From contig CALMFH010000027.1 of NCBI GenBank assembly GCA_937864925.1, positions 1 to 60,449 of the forward strand: a DNA stretch of 60,449 nt, in the 5' to 3' direction. Below are positions 1 through 8,702 of this stretch, piece by piece. The stretch comes from an uncultured Alphaproteobacteria bacterium. GTDB lineage: Bacteria > Pseudomonadota > Alphaproteobacteria > Rhizobiales > Ancalomicrobiaceae. Both the position numbers and the translations under genes were made by a program. Position 1 is the first letter of the stretch, and every line of letters starts with the position of its first letter. The notes below the pieces were generated by a model, which was not told the DNA's origin, made no database searches, and saw only the letters and a list, made by a program, of their open reading frames with translations.

Positions 1-613
1 CCTGACCGAGATCCTCAAGGCCAACGTCGCCGATCTGCTCTCCTACGCCGACGTCGCCAAGCTGGTCGCCGACCTGCCCAAGGAGCAGCACAAGCTCTAC
101 GAGGACATCGTCCCGTCGCAGATCAACCTGTCCGGCATCCAGCGCGTCCTCCAGGGCCTGCTCGCCGAGCGGGTGTCGATCCGCGATCTCGGCACCATCC
201 TCGAGGGCGTCGCCGAGGCGGTCGCCTATTCGCGCTCGGTACAGATCATCACCGAACACGTCCGCGGTCGTCTCGCCCGCCAGATCTCGGCGGCGAACCT
301 GTCGCCGATGGGTTACCTGCCGATCCTCGCCATGTCGCCGGCCTGGGAGGTCGCCTTCGCCGAGGCGCTGGTCGGCGAGGGCGAACAGCGGAGCCTCGCC
401 ATGGCGCCGTCCAAGCTGGGAGAGTTCGTCAACGCCGTGCGCGACGGCTTCGAGGACGCCGCCCGCATCGGCGAGATCCCGGTACTGTTGACCAGCCCCG
501 GCATCCGCGCCCACGTCCGCTCCATCGTCGAGCGCTTCCGCCCCCACACGGTGATCATGAGCCAGGCCGAAGTCCACCCGCGCATGCGGTTGAAGACGGT
601 GGGCTCGATCTGA
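1..613 (+). CDS. flhA: Flagellar biosynthesis protein FlhA, C-terminal part (5' truncated by window edge)
   Basis: The reading frame is open from base 2, so the gene begins upstream of the window and only the last 203 codons are visible. They encode the cytoplasmic domain of FlhA, the export-gate protein of the flagellar type III secretion apparatus, which receives substrates and chaperones at the base of the flagellum. Recognisable family features are the segment around VLQGLLAERVSIRDL (about visible residues 48-62), the following helix with TILEGVAEA, and the SPGIRAHVRSIVERF segment near the end. GTG at 173 is internal, not the start. fliJ and fliI lie 2 kb away, so the locus is part of a flagellar region. 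Confidence is high for identity; the membrane half cannot be assessed. Confidence 0.95.
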   Translation, partial: LTEILKANVADLLSYADVAKLVADLPKEQHKLYEDIVPSQINLSGIQRVLQGLLAERVSIRDLGTILEGVAEAVAYSRSVQIITEHVRGRLARQISAANLSPMGYLPILAMSPAWEVAFAEALVGEGEQRSLAMAPSKLGEFVNAVRDGFEDAARIGEIPVLLTSPGIRAHVRSIVERFRPHTVIMSQAEVHPRMRLKTVGSI

Positions 614-879
614 CCACGACGTGGTCCGGCGGTTCCGGGCGGGACCCGGCGCCCGGCCGGTCCGGCACCGCGTCCACGTCACCTCGGCCGAGGCGGAGTG
701 CCCACCGGTCGCGGCTCCGCGTCGGATGAGGCGGATCGGTCACACCGGCGCCCGAACCGGCGCCGATTCGGACGAGATGCTTGCGAGCCGATCGACGGCT
801 GGTCATCTTCGCCTAACCATCTCGAGCCATGCTCGGGAAAGTTCCGGGCCGCACCGGCCGTCGCGTCCGAGGTTCTTCG

Positions 880-1605
880 ATGTTCCGCCGTCTCTCCCTC
901 GCTCTGGTCCTTCTCGCCGCCGGTCTCGGCTCCGCTCACGCCGAGGACATGATCGTCACCCTCGGCGGTGGTCCGAAGGTGGAACCGGGCTGGGACGGCT
1001 CGAAGTCCTACGTGCTGTCGCCCTTCCCGATCATCGGCCTGCGCTTCCTGCGCTCGCCGCTGACCGGCGAGCCGACCACCGACACCGGCTTCGGCGTCGC
1101 GCCGTCGTTCCGCTATCTGGAGAAGCGCCACTTCGGCGCCGCCTCGACGATGGCCGGCCTGCCCGACGTCGCCACCGCCTTCGAGGCCGGCCTGACGGTC
1201 GACTACACCGATCGCAACTGGCGCGCCTTCGTCACCGCCCGCCAGGGCTTCGGCGGCCATCACGGCCAGATCTTCGAGCTCGGCCTCGACGGCATCCTCC
1301 ACCCGATGGCGAAGCTGACGCTCGAGGCGGGGCCGCGCATCTCCTTCGCCACCTCGGACTACATGCGCACCTATTACGGCATCTCCCCGGCCGATGCGGT
1401 CGTCGTCGGCACCGCGCCCTACGCGCCCGGCGGCGGCTATCGCGGTGCCGGTCTGGCGGCACACGCCACCTGGGACATCGACCGCAACTGGCTGGTGCGC
1501 GGCGAGACGTCGTGGACGCACCTCTCCGACGCGATCGCCAAGTCGCCGATCATGCGCGCCGAGGGCAATCGCGAGCAGTTCTCGATCGGCGTCGGTTGGC
1601 GCTGA
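880..1605 (+). CDS. MipA/OmpV-family outer-membrane protein
   Basis: A 241-residue protein with a clear signal peptide (residues 1-22, basic MFRR then a hydrophobic run ending SAHA). The mature part is rich in aromatic, glycine and alternating hydrophobic residues typical of beta-barrel strands, and ends in an amphipathic strand with aromatic residues (IGVGWR). It resembles MipA/OmpV proteins, which are outer-membrane barrels linked to MltA-interacting scaffolds or to porin-like functions; the exact role here is not known. The ATG at 880 was chosen over an upstream in-frame ATG at 829 because it directly precedes the signal peptide. It sits alone between flhA and a GNAT gene, with a 266-base gap to flhA in which I see no gene. 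Confidence 0.75.
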   Translation: MFRRLSLALVLLAAGLGSAHAEDMIVTLGGGPKVEPGWDGSKSYVLSPFPIIGLRFLRSPLTGEPTTDTGFGVAPSFRYLEKRHFGAASTMAGLPDVATAFEAGLTVDYTDRNWRAFVTARQGFGGHHGQIFELGLDGILHPMAKLTLEAGPRISFATSDYMRTYYGISPADAVVVGTAPYAPGGGYRGAGLAAHATWDIDRNWLVRGETSWTHLSDAIAKSPIMRAEGNREQFSIGVGWR

Positions 1606-1612
1606 GCCGACC

Positions 1613-2224
1613 GTGGCCGTCCTCGACACCGCCCTGAACGGTTATACCGAGCTGCCGCCCGGCAAGCTCGCCGCCGCGGTGATCCATCTAGAACAACGCA
1701 CCCGGCCCGCCCCACGCCCCGCGCCGGCGCTCGCCGACGTCGCCCTCGAACGCCTCACCGACGCCGACATCGATCGCTACCTCGCCCTCTTCGCCGCCGT
1801 CGGCGAACCCTGGCTGTGGTTCGGCCGGCGGATCATCCCCCGCGCCACTCTCGCCGCCATCCTCGCCGACGCGGCGGTCGAGGCCTTCGCGGTGACGCGT
1901 GACCGCGTCGACGTCGGCCTCCTCGAAATCGACGCCCGCACGGTGGGAGAGGTCGAACTCGCCTATTTCGGCCTGGTGCCAACGGCGCTCGGCGCCGGCC
2001 TCGGCCGCTGGGCGATGAACCGCGCGCTGGACAAGGCCTGGGCTCGCGAGCCCACCCGCGTCCACGTCCACACCTGCAATCTCGATCACCCGCAGGCGCT
2101 CGACTTCTACATCCGTTCCGGCTTCGTGCCCTATGCGCGATCGATCGAGATCGCCGACGACCCGCGCCTCACCGGCCATCTGCCGCGAAGCGCCGGCCCG
2201 CATGTGCCGTTGATCGCGGGCTGA
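1613..2224 (+). CDS. GNAT-family N-acetyltransferase
   Basis: A 203-residue protein starting at a GTG seven bases after the preceding stop codon. The core has the GNAT acetyl-CoA-binding loop, seen as LVPTALGAGLGRWAMNRAL around residues 123-141, followed by the motif-B region with ALDFYIRSGFVPY. GNAT enzymes transfer an acetyl group from acetyl-CoA to an amine, but the acceptor cannot be predicted. The tight spacing to the MipA-like gene suggests translational coupling or at least co-transcription. A longer frame extends upstream but overlaps the MipA-like gene in another frame and lacks homology-like content, so the GTG is preferred. Confidence 0.8.
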   Translation: MAVLDTALNGYTELPPGKLAAAVIHLEQRTRPAPRPAPALADVALERLTDADIDRYLALFAAVGEPWLWFGRRIIPRATLAAILADAAVEAFAVTRDRVDVGLLEIDARTVGEVELAYFGLVPTALGAGLGRWAMNRALDKAWAREPTRVHVHTCNLDHPQALDFYIRSGFVPYARSIEIADDPRLTGHLPRSAGPHVPLIAG

Positions 2225-2253
2225 GCCGCGGTGGCGCGACGGCGAAACGAAAC

Positions 2254-2280
2254 CGGCCGCCCCGAAGGCGGCCGTCTCGT
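2254..2280. terminator. Hairpin between convergent genes
   Basis: Inverted repeat CGGCCGCC (2254-2261) and GGCGGCCG (2267-2274) with a five-base loop, then TCTCGTGAT. It sits between the convergent GNAT gene and fliJ, so it may terminate both. No strong T run follows. Confidence 0.55.
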
Positions 2281-2346
2281 GATTCACACGGTCGGATGCG
2301 CCGGTCTCGGCCCCGGGTCGGGGAGTGGACCCGGTCGGGCCGCGCT

Positions 2347-2760
2347 TCAGCGCCCGAAGGCGTGGCGGCGTCCGGCGATCTCGTCGAGGCTCTCCTGTTC
2401 GGCCGCATCGCGCTCGGCGCGTTCGCGCAACTGATCGCGCTCCTCGATCAGCTCGATCTTCTTCAGGTCCTCGACCGCCGACGACAACTCGTCGCGCGCG
2501 CCGGCGAGCTTCACCTCGAGGTCGTGGATCGACACCTTGAGATTGTCGCGCCGCTGGATCGCGGCCTTGGCGAAGGTCGGATAGGCGAAATGGGCGACGT
2601 CGTGGATGCCGACACGATTCTGTTCGGCGACGATCTGATCGTCGAGATCGGAGACCATGCGATTGAAATCGGCGATCATCATTTCGATCTGCGTCACCTG
2701 TCGACGTTTCTCGTCGACCTGGAAACGCTTCAGGCGGATCAGACTGTCCCGGGACTTCAT
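2347..2760 (-). CDS. fliJ: Flagellar export protein FliJ-like
   Basis: A 137-residue, highly charged, almost wholly helical protein predicted to form an antiparallel coiled coil. Its length and composition match FliJ, the small soluble stalk-like component that works with the FliI ATPase and the FlhA gate and recycles export chaperones. Sequence conservation in FliJ is low, so the call relies heavily on position: it lies 73 bases downstream of fliI on the same strand. The start ATG at 2760 follows the pattern MKSRDSLIRLKRF, typical of rhizobial FliJ N termini in having basic and Leu-rich spacing. Confidence 0.8.
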   Translation of the reverse strand: MKSRDSLIRLKRFQVDEKRRQVTQIEMMIADFNRMVSDLDDQIVAEQNRVGIHDVAHFAYPTFAKAAIQRRDNLKVSIHDLEVKLAGARDELSSAVEDLKKIELIEERDQLRERAERDAAEQESLDEIAGRRHAFGR

Positions 2761-2833
2761 GACTCGATACTCCCCATGTTCGAGGATCGATCATAGGGGA
2801 CAACAGTTGCCGAAAGGTGAGTCGCGCCGCGCC

Positions 2834-4144
2834 TCATGACAGGATCGCCCTCAGCCGTTCGTAGCCGTGGGCGAGCGAGGTCGATTCCTCTTTGCCCTGC
2901 GTCAGGAAGGCCTCGAAGGCCGGATTGAGCCGGATCGCCGCGTCGACCTCCGGGCTCGACCCCGCCCGATAGGCACCGAGGCGGATCAACTCCTCCATGT
3001 CGGCGTAGGTGGACATCAGCCGCTTGGCTTCGAGGATCGCCGGCCGCTCGGCCTCCGGCACCGAGCGCGGCATGGTGCGCGACACGCTCTTCAGCACGTT
3101 GATCGCCGGATAGCGCCCACGCTCGGCGATCTGCCGTTCCATCACGATGTGCCCGTCGAGAATGCCTCTGACCGCATCGGCGACCGGCTCGTTGTGGTTG
3201 TCGCCCTCCACCAGCACGGTGAAGAGCCCGGTGATCGATCCCGACCCGACCCGGCCCGGTCCGGCCCGTTCGAGCAGGCGCGGCAACTCGGTGAAGACCG
3301 TCGGCGTGTAGCCCTTGGAGGCGGGCGGCTCGCCGGCCGCCAACCCGATCTCGCGCTGCGCCATGGCGAAGCGGGTGACCGAGTCCATCAGGCACAGCAC
3401 GTCGGCACCCTGGTCGCGGAAATACTCGGCGACCGAGAGGGTGAGATAGGCCGCCTGGCGGCGCATCAGCGCCGGCTCGTCCGAAGTCGCCACCACCACC
3501 ACCGAGCGGGCGAGCCCCGCCTCGCCGAGGTCGTCCTCGATGAACTCCTGCACCTCGCGGCCGCGCTCGCCGACCAGCCCGATCACCGCCACGTCGGCCG
3601 AGGTGTAACGCGCCAGCATGGAGAGCAACACCGACTTGCCGACACCCGAGCCGGCGAAGATGCCCATGCGCTGGCCACGGCAGCAGGTGACGAAGGTGTT
3701 GAGCGCACGGACGCCGAGATCGATCGGCCGACCCACCCGCGCCCGCTCTCCCGCCGGCGGCGGCGGTGCGCGCAAGTGTCGCGCTTCGGCGCCCTGCGGC
3801 AGCGGCCCCTTGCCATCGAGCGGTTCACCGAGCGCATTGACCACCCGGCCGAGCCACGCCTCCGACGGTCTGACCGACCCATCGGCGGCCACCACCACGG
3901 CGCGGCAGCCCATCCGCACCCCCTCGAGCGCTCCGAACGGTAGGCAAAGCGCCTTCGCACCCTCGAAACCGATGACCTCGGCCGGCACCGAGCGGCCGGA
4001 GGCGGCGTCGATCGCCAGTCGCGACCCGACGCTCATCTCGTGCACCGGCCCCGCGACCTCGATCAACAGACCGCGCACCCCGACGACACGGCCGAAGGTC
4101 GTCGTCGCGGGCAGTTCGGCGATCTCGCGGATCAACGAGTCCAT
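2834..4144 (-). CDS. fliI: Flagellum-specific ATPase FliI
   Basis: A 436-residue ATPase of the F1-beta/type III secretion class. The Walker A loop AGSGVGKS is at residues 164-171, followed by [10 protein letters not shown] (a hallmark of the flagellar and secretion ATPases) and a Walker B strand ending [10 protein letters not shown]. It energises unfolding and delivery of flagellar substrates at the export gate on the cytoplasmic face. Length equals the family norm. It is the first gene of a fliI-fliJ pair and is divergent from ctrA; a CtrA-like box lies about 50 bases upstream (see the regulatory entry), consistent with its being an early flagellar gene under CtrA. Confidence 0.97.
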   Translation of the reverse strand: MDSLIREIAELPATTTFGRVVGVRGLLIEVAGPVHEMSVGSRLAIDAASGRSVPAEVIGFEGAKALCLPFGALEGVRMGCRAVVVAADGSVRPSEAWLGRVVNALGEPLDGKGPLPQGAEARHLRAPPPPAGERARVGRPIDLGVRALNTFVTCCRGQRMGIFAGSGVGKSVLLSMLARYTSADVAVIGLVGERGREVQEFIEDDLGEAGLARSVVVVATSDEPALMRRQAAYLTLSVAEYFRDQGADVLCLMDSVTRFAMAQREIGLAAGEPPASKGYTPTVFTELPRLLERAGPGRVGSGSITGLFTVLVEGDNHNEPVADAVRGILDGHIVMERQIAERGRYPAINVLKSVSRTMPRSVPEAERPAILEAKRLMSTYADMEELIRLGAYRAGSSPEVDAAIRLNPAFEAFLTQGKEESTSLAHGYERLRAILS

Positions 4145-4189
4145 GGTGACGAATCGGTCTCCCGAAAGGACGTGGGACGAGCCTCGCCA

Positions 4190-4204
4190 GTAACGCGTTG
4201 TTAA
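4190..4204. promoter_or_regulatory. Candidate CtrA box upstream of fliI
   Basis: GTAA (4190-4193), seven bases, then TTAA (4201-4204), extending to TTAAC. It is one mismatch from the TTAA-N7-TTAA consensus of CtrA and lies 46-60 bases upstream of the fliI start. The site is inferred from pattern only. Confidence 0.45.
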
Positions 4205-4282
4205 CGGCCTTCGTCAAACAATATGAACGAGCGGGCGATGTGGGGTCGCGCGCGAAGCTCCGTCGGAAGACCTCCAAGAGGT

Positions 4283-4452
4283 GATTCGAGAGAGTCGGTT
4301 AGCGGTATCACTTAAAGTGACGCCTTAATTCGGATCTTCTCAGATTCCTCTTTTGAATCAGGGCGCTGACGAGTTTTGCCGATCAGACTCGAGACGGCGC
4401 TTGCCGAGGCGAATCAGATTCTGTTAACCATTGTCCGGTACGCTACCGAGTC
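4283..4452. promoter_or_regulatory. ctrA upstream region: eight GANTC sites and CtrA half-site
   Basis: The 388-base gap between fliI and ctrA holds no gene. Eight GANTC sites occur in 170 bases: 4283, 4292, 4343, 4355, 4386, 4411, 4417 and 4448. GANTC is the CcrM methylation target in alphaproteobacteria. TTAACCAT (4424-4431) matches a CtrA half-site, and TTAA occurs at 4312 and 4325. The density suggests methylation-state and auto-regulated transcription of ctrA, as known from Caulobacter; promoter elements themselves were not resolved. Confidence 0.55.
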
Positions 4453-4532
4453 GGGGTTGATGGGGTGTCGATCGCAGCGGCTGTCGGGGGCCGATGCGCC
4501 AAGCCCGGGTGAAGGCGACAAAGGGGATTGGC

Positions 4533-5237
4533 ATGCGCGTACTGCTCATCGAAGACGACAGCGCCACCGCGCAGAGCATCGAGTTGATGCTCAAGTCGGA
4601 GAACTTCAACGTCTACACCACGGATCTGGGCGAAGAGGGCATCGACCTCGGTAAGCTCTACGACTACGACATCATTCTTCTGGACCTGAACCTCCCCGAC
4701 ATGTCGGGTTACGAGGTCCTCCGGACGCTCCGCGTGTCGAAGGTGAAGACCCCCATCCTCATCCTGTCGGGTCTGGCCGGCATCGAGGACAAGGTGCGCG
4801 GTCTCGGCTTCGGCGCCGATGACTACATGACCAAGCCCTTCCACAAGGACGAATTGGTCGCCCGCATCCACGCCATCGTCCGCCGCTCCAAGGGCCATGC
4901 CCAGTCGGTCATCACCACCGGCGATCTGGTGGTGAACCTCGACACCAAGACGGTGGAAGTGAATTCCCAGCGCGTGCATCTGACCGGCAAGGAATATCAG
5001 ATGCTGGAGCTGCTCTCGCTGCGCAAGGGCACCACCCTGACCAAGGAGATGTTCCTCAACCATCTCTACGGCGGCATGGACGAGCCCGAACTGAAGATCA
5101 TCGACGTCTTCATCTGCAAGCTGCGCAAGAAGCTCGCCTCGGCGACCGGCGGCAAGAACTACATCGAGACGGTGTGGGGCCGCGGCTACGTGCTGCGCGA
5201 GCCCGACGAGAACGACGTCTACCAGGACATCGCCTGA
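4533..5237 (+). CDS. ctrA: Cell-cycle response regulator CtrA
   Basis: A 234-residue OmpR-class response regulator. The receiver has the acidic pair EDD (7-9), the phospho-acceptor D51 in [11 protein letters not shown], and the conserved K in [24 protein letters not shown], a signature stretch of CtrA. The C-terminal winged helix (about 130-225) ends in the typical [11 protein letters not shown]. CtrA is the master transcription factor coupling cell cycle, DNA methylation, flagellar and chemotaxis genes in alphaproteobacteria, phosphorylated through CckA and ChpT. The ATG at 4533 was chosen because it begins the receiver; an upstream ATG at 4494 adds 13 non-conserved residues. The protein ends in Ile-Ala, near the Ala-Ala end that in Caulobacter serves proteolysis. 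Confidence 0.97.
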   Translation: MRVLLIEDDSATAQSIELMLKSENFNVYTTDLGEEGIDLGKLYDYDIILLDLNLPDMSGYEVLRTLRVSKVKTPILILSGLAGIEDKVRGLGFGADDYMTKPFHKDELVARIHAIVRRSKGHAQSVITTGDLVVNLDTKTVEVNSQRVHLTGKEYQMLELLSLRKGTTLTKEMFLNHLYGGMDEPELKIIDVFICKLRKKLASATGGKNYIETVWGRGYVLREPDENDVYQDIA

Positions 5238-5272
5238 GCGTTCCCCCGACGCCATCCCCGGACTACGCGAGA

Positions 5273-5303
5273 CCCCGCCGATCGCCTCGGCGGGGTTCTT
5301 CGT
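5273..5303 (+). terminator. Terminator after ctrA
   Basis: Perfect 10-bp stem ACCCCGCCGA (5273-5282) and TCGGCGGGGT (5288-5297) with a five-base loop, then TCTTCGTTC. It lies 35 bases after the ctrA stop. Confidence 0.8.
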
Positions 5304-5371
5304 TCGCGGCACCGGTGATCATGACGGCCGAGATGCGGCATCGCCGTCCAGCCGTCGCATCGCCTCCCGTC

Positions 5372-5713
5372 TCAGCGCCGCTTCAACGTCGCGGAGGCGC
5401 TACCGCCGGAGGAGTCCGAATAGCTGTAGGAGGCGGTGTCGGCACCGGTCTTCTTCAGTCGGACCTGACCGTTCAGTGAGCCGACGCCGAGAGTGACGGC
5501 GGAGCCCGACACGGCGGCCGTGTTCACCGGGACCGAAGATCCGCGGAATTGGTAGGTCACCCGATCGCCGGAAACCGTGACGACGACGTCTCCGCCCTTC
5601 TGGGTGACGCCCGCCCACGTCCCGTCCCAGCCCGCATCCTTGGCCGAAGCCGACGAGAGGGCGAGAGCGAGACCACCGGCGAAAGCGGAAGTGAAGAAGA
5701 ATCTTCGATTCAT
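5372..5713 (-). CDS. Small secreted protein of unknown function
   Basis: A 113-residue protein with a signal peptide (MNRRFFF then a hydrophobic run ending SSASA, residues 1-24). The mature part is rich in Ser, Gly, Val and Thr with alternating strands, suggesting a small all-beta domain (WDGTWAG at its start recalls lipocalin-like or DUF-type periplasmic domains, but I do not recognise the family). The ATG at 5713 was preferred to an in-frame codon at 5791 because it starts the signal peptide. It is convergent with ctrA and stands alone. Confidence 0.6.
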   Translation of the reverse strand: MNRRFFFTSAFAGGLALALSSASAKDAGWDGTWAGVTQKGGDVVVTVSGDRVTYQFRGSSVPVNTAAVSGSAVTLGVGSLNGQVRLKKTGADTASYSYSDSSGGSASATLKRR

Positions 5714-5858
5714 GGGGCTGTTTCCTCGGCGCTCGATTGGAGATGAAGTGACGGCGCCGGACCATTCTTCGAGAGATCGTCCGACCGCCATCCCCCAAAT
5801 GGGTCATCGCGAGGCGACCGGAACGATGGCGTGCGACCGGGGACCGCGACCGGACGCC

Positions 5859-6788
5859 TCACCCCAGCCCGTGCGGGAACGGATCTTGCCGGTCGAGCAG
5901 CAGCCGCGCGTCGGCCGTCACCCAGGCCGAACCGGTGATGGTCGGGATCAGCGCGCCACCCTCCTCCAGCCGATAGCGGCCGGTGAAGCGCGAGCCGACG
6001 ACGCTCTCCTGCACCCAGGTCTCGCCCGGCCCCAGCTTCCCGTGGGCGGCGAGACAGGCGAGTTTGGCGCTCGTGCCCGTTCCGCAGGGCGAGCGGTCGT
6101 ATTCGCCGCCCGGGCAGAGCACGAAGTTCCGCCCCATGCCGCCCTCGGTCTGCGGCGGGCCGAAGAGCTCGACGTGGTCGATCTCCGCCCCACCCTCGCC
6201 GGTGATGCCGGCCGCCACCAGCGCCGCCTTCACCGCCTCGGCCTCGACCGTCAACTGCGTGCGGTGAGCGAGATCGATCGGCGTCTTCACGCTGTCGGTC
6301 AGGAAGAACCAGTTGCCGCCCCAGGCGACGTCGCCGATCACCCGCCCGAGCCCCGGCACCTCGACACTCACGTCGGCGCGATGCACCCGCGCCGGCACGT
6401 TCTCCACCGCTACCCGGTTCTTCGTCTCGAGCGTCACCTCCACGGTTCCGACCGGCGTCTCGAAGCGATGGGTGCCGAGCCCGATCCGGCCGAGATGAGC
6501 GAGCGTCACGGCGACGCCGATGGTGCCGTGGCCGCACATGCCGAGATATCCGACGTTGTTGAAGAAGATGATGCCGGTGACCGCCATGGGATCGACCGCC
6601 GGCACCAGCAGGGCGCCGACCAGCGCATCGAAGCCACGCGGCTCGTTCATGGTGAAACGGCGGACGTGGTCGAAGTCGCGGGCGAAGATCGCCCGCCGCT
6701 CGGCGAGTGTCCCCGCGCCGAGGTCCGGCCCGCCCTCGATGATCACCCGCGTCGGCTCACCTTCCGTGTGGCTGTCGATGACCCGCAT
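5859..6788 (-). CDS. 4-hydroxyproline 2-epimerase (proline racemase family)
   Basis: A 309-residue proline racemase-family enzyme. Both catalytic cysteines are present: C85 in MCGHGTIG and C235 in SPCGTGTSA, which separates racemases/epimerases from the related 3-hydroxyproline dehydratases that carry Thr at the second site. It probably interconverts trans-4-hydroxy-L-proline and cis-4-hydroxy-D-proline, the first step of bacterial hydroxyproline catabolism. That substrate choice is supported by the gene immediately upstream (10 bases away), which encodes a dihydrodipicolinate-synthase-family deaminase of the same pathway. The D-hydroxyproline oxidase and the semialdehyde dehydrogenase needed to complete the route are not in the window. 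Confidence 0.88.
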   Translation of the reverse strand: MRVIDSHTEGEPTRVIIEGGPDLGAGTLAERRAIFARDFDHVRRFTMNEPRGFDALVGALLVPAVDPMAVTGIIFFNNVGYLGMCGHGTIGVAVTLAHLGRIGLGTHRFETPVGTVEVTLETKNRVAVENVPARVHRADVSVEVPGLGRVIGDVAWGGNWFFLTDSVKTPIDLAHRTQLTVEAEAVKAALVAAGITGEGGAEIDHVELFGPPQTEGGMGRNFVLCPGGEYDRSPCGTGTSAKLACLAAHGKLGPGETWVQESVVGSRFTGRYRLEEGGALIPTITGSAWVTADARLLLDRQDPFPHGLG

Positions 6789-6798
6789 GGCGCCCTCC

Positions 6799-7734
6799 TC
6801 AGCGGCCGTCCCAGGTGTCGTACCACGCCCGAAACTGGGCGAGCGCCCGATCCGCATGCGCCGCCTGCGCCGGCGACAGGGCATCGGCCGGGTTGAAGTG
6901 CAGCGCATATTCGGCGTGTCCGACCGCCACCATCAGGTGCTTGTAGTAGAGGACGAGATCCGCCCCCTCGTCGAAGGAGGAGAGCACCGCGAGCGCCTCG
7001 TCGAGTTCCCGCGCCCGCCGCCGCGCCACCGCATCACCCACCGCCGCCGCCTCACACAACGCGACGAGATGCAGGATCTCTTTCGGCAGCACGTTGCCGA
7101 TACCGGTGATCGCGCCGGTGGCGCCGCAGTCGACGTAGCCGTGGACCACCTGGGTGTCGACGCCGACCATCAGGGTGAGCTCGGGATGACCCGAGGTGAT
7201 GTGTTGCGCCGCATAGGTGAGCGAGGCCGCACCGCCGAACTCCTTGAAGCCGACGAGATGCGGGGCGCGCGAGCGCAGGTCGAAGAACAGATCGGCCTTG
7301 GTCTCGAAACCGTAGTAGGGGCTGTTGTAGATCACCGACGGCAGGTCGACGCCGGCGGCGAGCACCGCGTCGAAATGCGCCCGCTGCGCCGCGATCGACG
7401 AGCCGCGCGACAGCACACGCGGGATCAGCATCAAACCGGCCGCTCCCACCTTCTTGGCATGCGCCGCGATCGCCGCCGCACGGGCGGTGTTCTGCGCCCC
7501 GGTTCCGACCACCACCGGCAGCCCGGACTTCACCAGCCGCTCGACGCCCTCCATGCGCTCCTCGTCGGTGAGGAGCGGCCAGTCGCCCATCGAGCCGCAG
7601 TAGACCACCGCCGACATGCCGACATCGATCAGATGCCGCCCCATCCGCACCAGTGCGTCGAAATCGGGCTTGCGCTCCGGCGTGCACGGGGTCATCAGGG
7701 CGGGCATGGTGCCGGCGAACAGTGGTTTCGACAT
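6799..7734 (-). CDS. DapA-family lyase, probable 1-pyrroline-4-hydroxy-2-carboxylate deaminase
   Basis: A 311-residue TIM-barrel protein of the dihydrodipicolinate synthase/N-acetylneuraminate lyase family. The Schiff-base lysine is K164 in VGFKEFGG and the catalytic tyrosine Y136 in IYNSPYYGF. Located directly upstream of the hydroxyproline epimerase gene, it most likely deaminates 1-pyrroline-4-hydroxy-2-carboxylate to 2-ketoglutarate semialdehyde in 4-hydroxyproline breakdown. Members of this family have many substrates, so this is a context-based call. The two genes form a minus-strand operon divergent from a PAS-AraC regulator that may control them. Confidence 0.82.
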   Translation of the reverse strand: MSKPLFAGTMPALMTPCTPERKPDFDALVRMGRHLIDVGMSAVVYCGSMGDWPLLTDEERMEGVERLVKSGLPVVVGTGAQNTARAAAIAAHAKKVGAAGLMLIPRVLSRGSSIAAQRAHFDAVLAAGVDLPSVIYNSPYYGFETKADLFFDLRSRAPHLVGFKEFGGAASLTYAAQHITSGHPELTLMVGVDTQVVHGYVDCGATGAITGIGNVLPKEILHLVALCEAAAVGDAVARRRARELDEALAVLSSFDEGADLVLYYKHLMVAVGHAEYALHFNPADALSPAQAAHADRALAQFRAWYDTWDGR

Positions 7735-7820
7735 GGCGGACTCCGTCGGTGGAGATCAGGGACGAACCGCCAGCATCACCCGAACCGGCCACCGTGTCTT
7801 GTCGGAAGTGGGAGTGGGAA

Positions 7821-8606
7821 ATGGGCGATCGGCACAACTCCGCCGGCGAAGCGATCGAGACGGCCGCGCGCGACGTCCGCGCCCGTTTCCTCGCCGCCGT
7901 CGGTCGCCCGCTGTTCTGTGAGGATCTGTTCGACGCCGTCCCCGACATCGTCTTCTTCGTCAAGGACGCCGCCGGCCGCTATGTCGCGGTCAACCGCACG
8001 CTCGTCACCCGCACCGGTCGTCGCGGCAAGGACGATCTCCTCGGTCGCACCGCCGAAGCGGTCTTCCCCGGTGCGCTCGGCGTCGAGATCGCCCGCCAGG
8101 ACGCCGCCGTCCTGACGAATGGCCGCCCCATCCACGGCCGGCTGGAGCTGCACCTCTACCCCGACGGCGAGGAGGGTTGGTGCCTGACCTGGAAGGAACC
8201 GATCCTCGACGCCGCCGGTTCCATCGTCGGCCTTTCCGGTATCTCCCGCGACCTCCAGGCGCCCTCCGACGAGCGAGCCGACCTCGCCGGCCTCCAAGCC
8301 GTGATCGAGCACGTCCATACCCACCTCGACCGGCCGCTGCGCGTCGCCGACCTCGCGCGCCGCGCCGGCCTCACCGCCTTCCGTCTCGATCAGCGCCTTC
8401 GGGCCCTCTTCGGTCTCTCCGCCGGTCAATATCTGACGCGCGCCCGCATCGAGGCGGCTCGCTCGCTGCTCAGGACGACCGACCGGACGATCGCCGCCAT
8501 CGCGCTGGACTGCGGATATGCCGATCAGGCCGCCTTCACCCGCCAATTCCGCAAATCCGTCGGCCTCACCCCGTCGCAGTACCAACGTCATCACCGCCCC
8601 GGCTGA
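7821..8606 (+). CDS. AraC-family regulator with N-terminal PAS domain
   Basis: A 261-residue transcription factor. Residues 30-145 form a PAS-like sensor (LFDAVPDIVFFVKDAAGRYVAVN and later GLSGISRDL), and residues 155-258 form the double helix-turn-helix of the AraC family, with the typical second-helix signature AIALDCGYADQAAFTRQFRKSVGLTPSQY broken here by position 225-254. The ATG at 7821 has a GGAGTGGGAA ribosome site in front. It is divergent from the hydroxyproline pair with an 86-base gap, so it plausibly regulates them in response to a ligand of the PAS domain; that is inference. Confidence 0.85.
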   Translation: MGDRHNSAGEAIETAARDVRARFLAAVGRPLFCEDLFDAVPDIVFFVKDAAGRYVAVNRTLVTRTGRRGKDDLLGRTAEAVFPGALGVEIARQDAAVLTNGRPIHGRLELHLYPDGEEGWCLTWKEPILDAAGSIVGLSGISRDLQAPSDERADLAGLQAVIEHVHTHLDRPLRVADLARRAGLTAFRLDQRLRALFGLSAGQYLTRARIEAARSLLRTTDRTIAAIALDCGYADQAAFTRQFRKSVGLTPSQYQRHHRPG

Positions 8607-8636
8607 GCGAAGCTGTCGGTCTCTCACCGAAACGAA

Positions 8637-8662
8637 GAACCCCGCCGAAACCGGCGAGGTTC
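8637..8662. terminator. Hairpin between convergent genes
   Basis: Stem GAACC (8637-8641) with GGTTC (8658-8662), continued by CGCCG (8643-8647) with CGGCG (8652-8656), four-base loop. It lies between the AraC-family gene and the convergent small secreted-protein gene. The tail TCTCGTGATC resembles that of the hairpin at 2254. Confidence 0.6.
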
Positions 8663-8702
8663 TCGTGATCCGCAGCGATCGAGCCGTTGGAAACGGCCTG
8701 TC

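Noticed and set aside
4312-4328. TTAA-N9-TTAA as a full CtrA box in the ctrA promoter
   Set aside because: Spacing is nine instead of seven, so it does not meet the consensus; only the TTAACCAT half-site is retained as a candidate.
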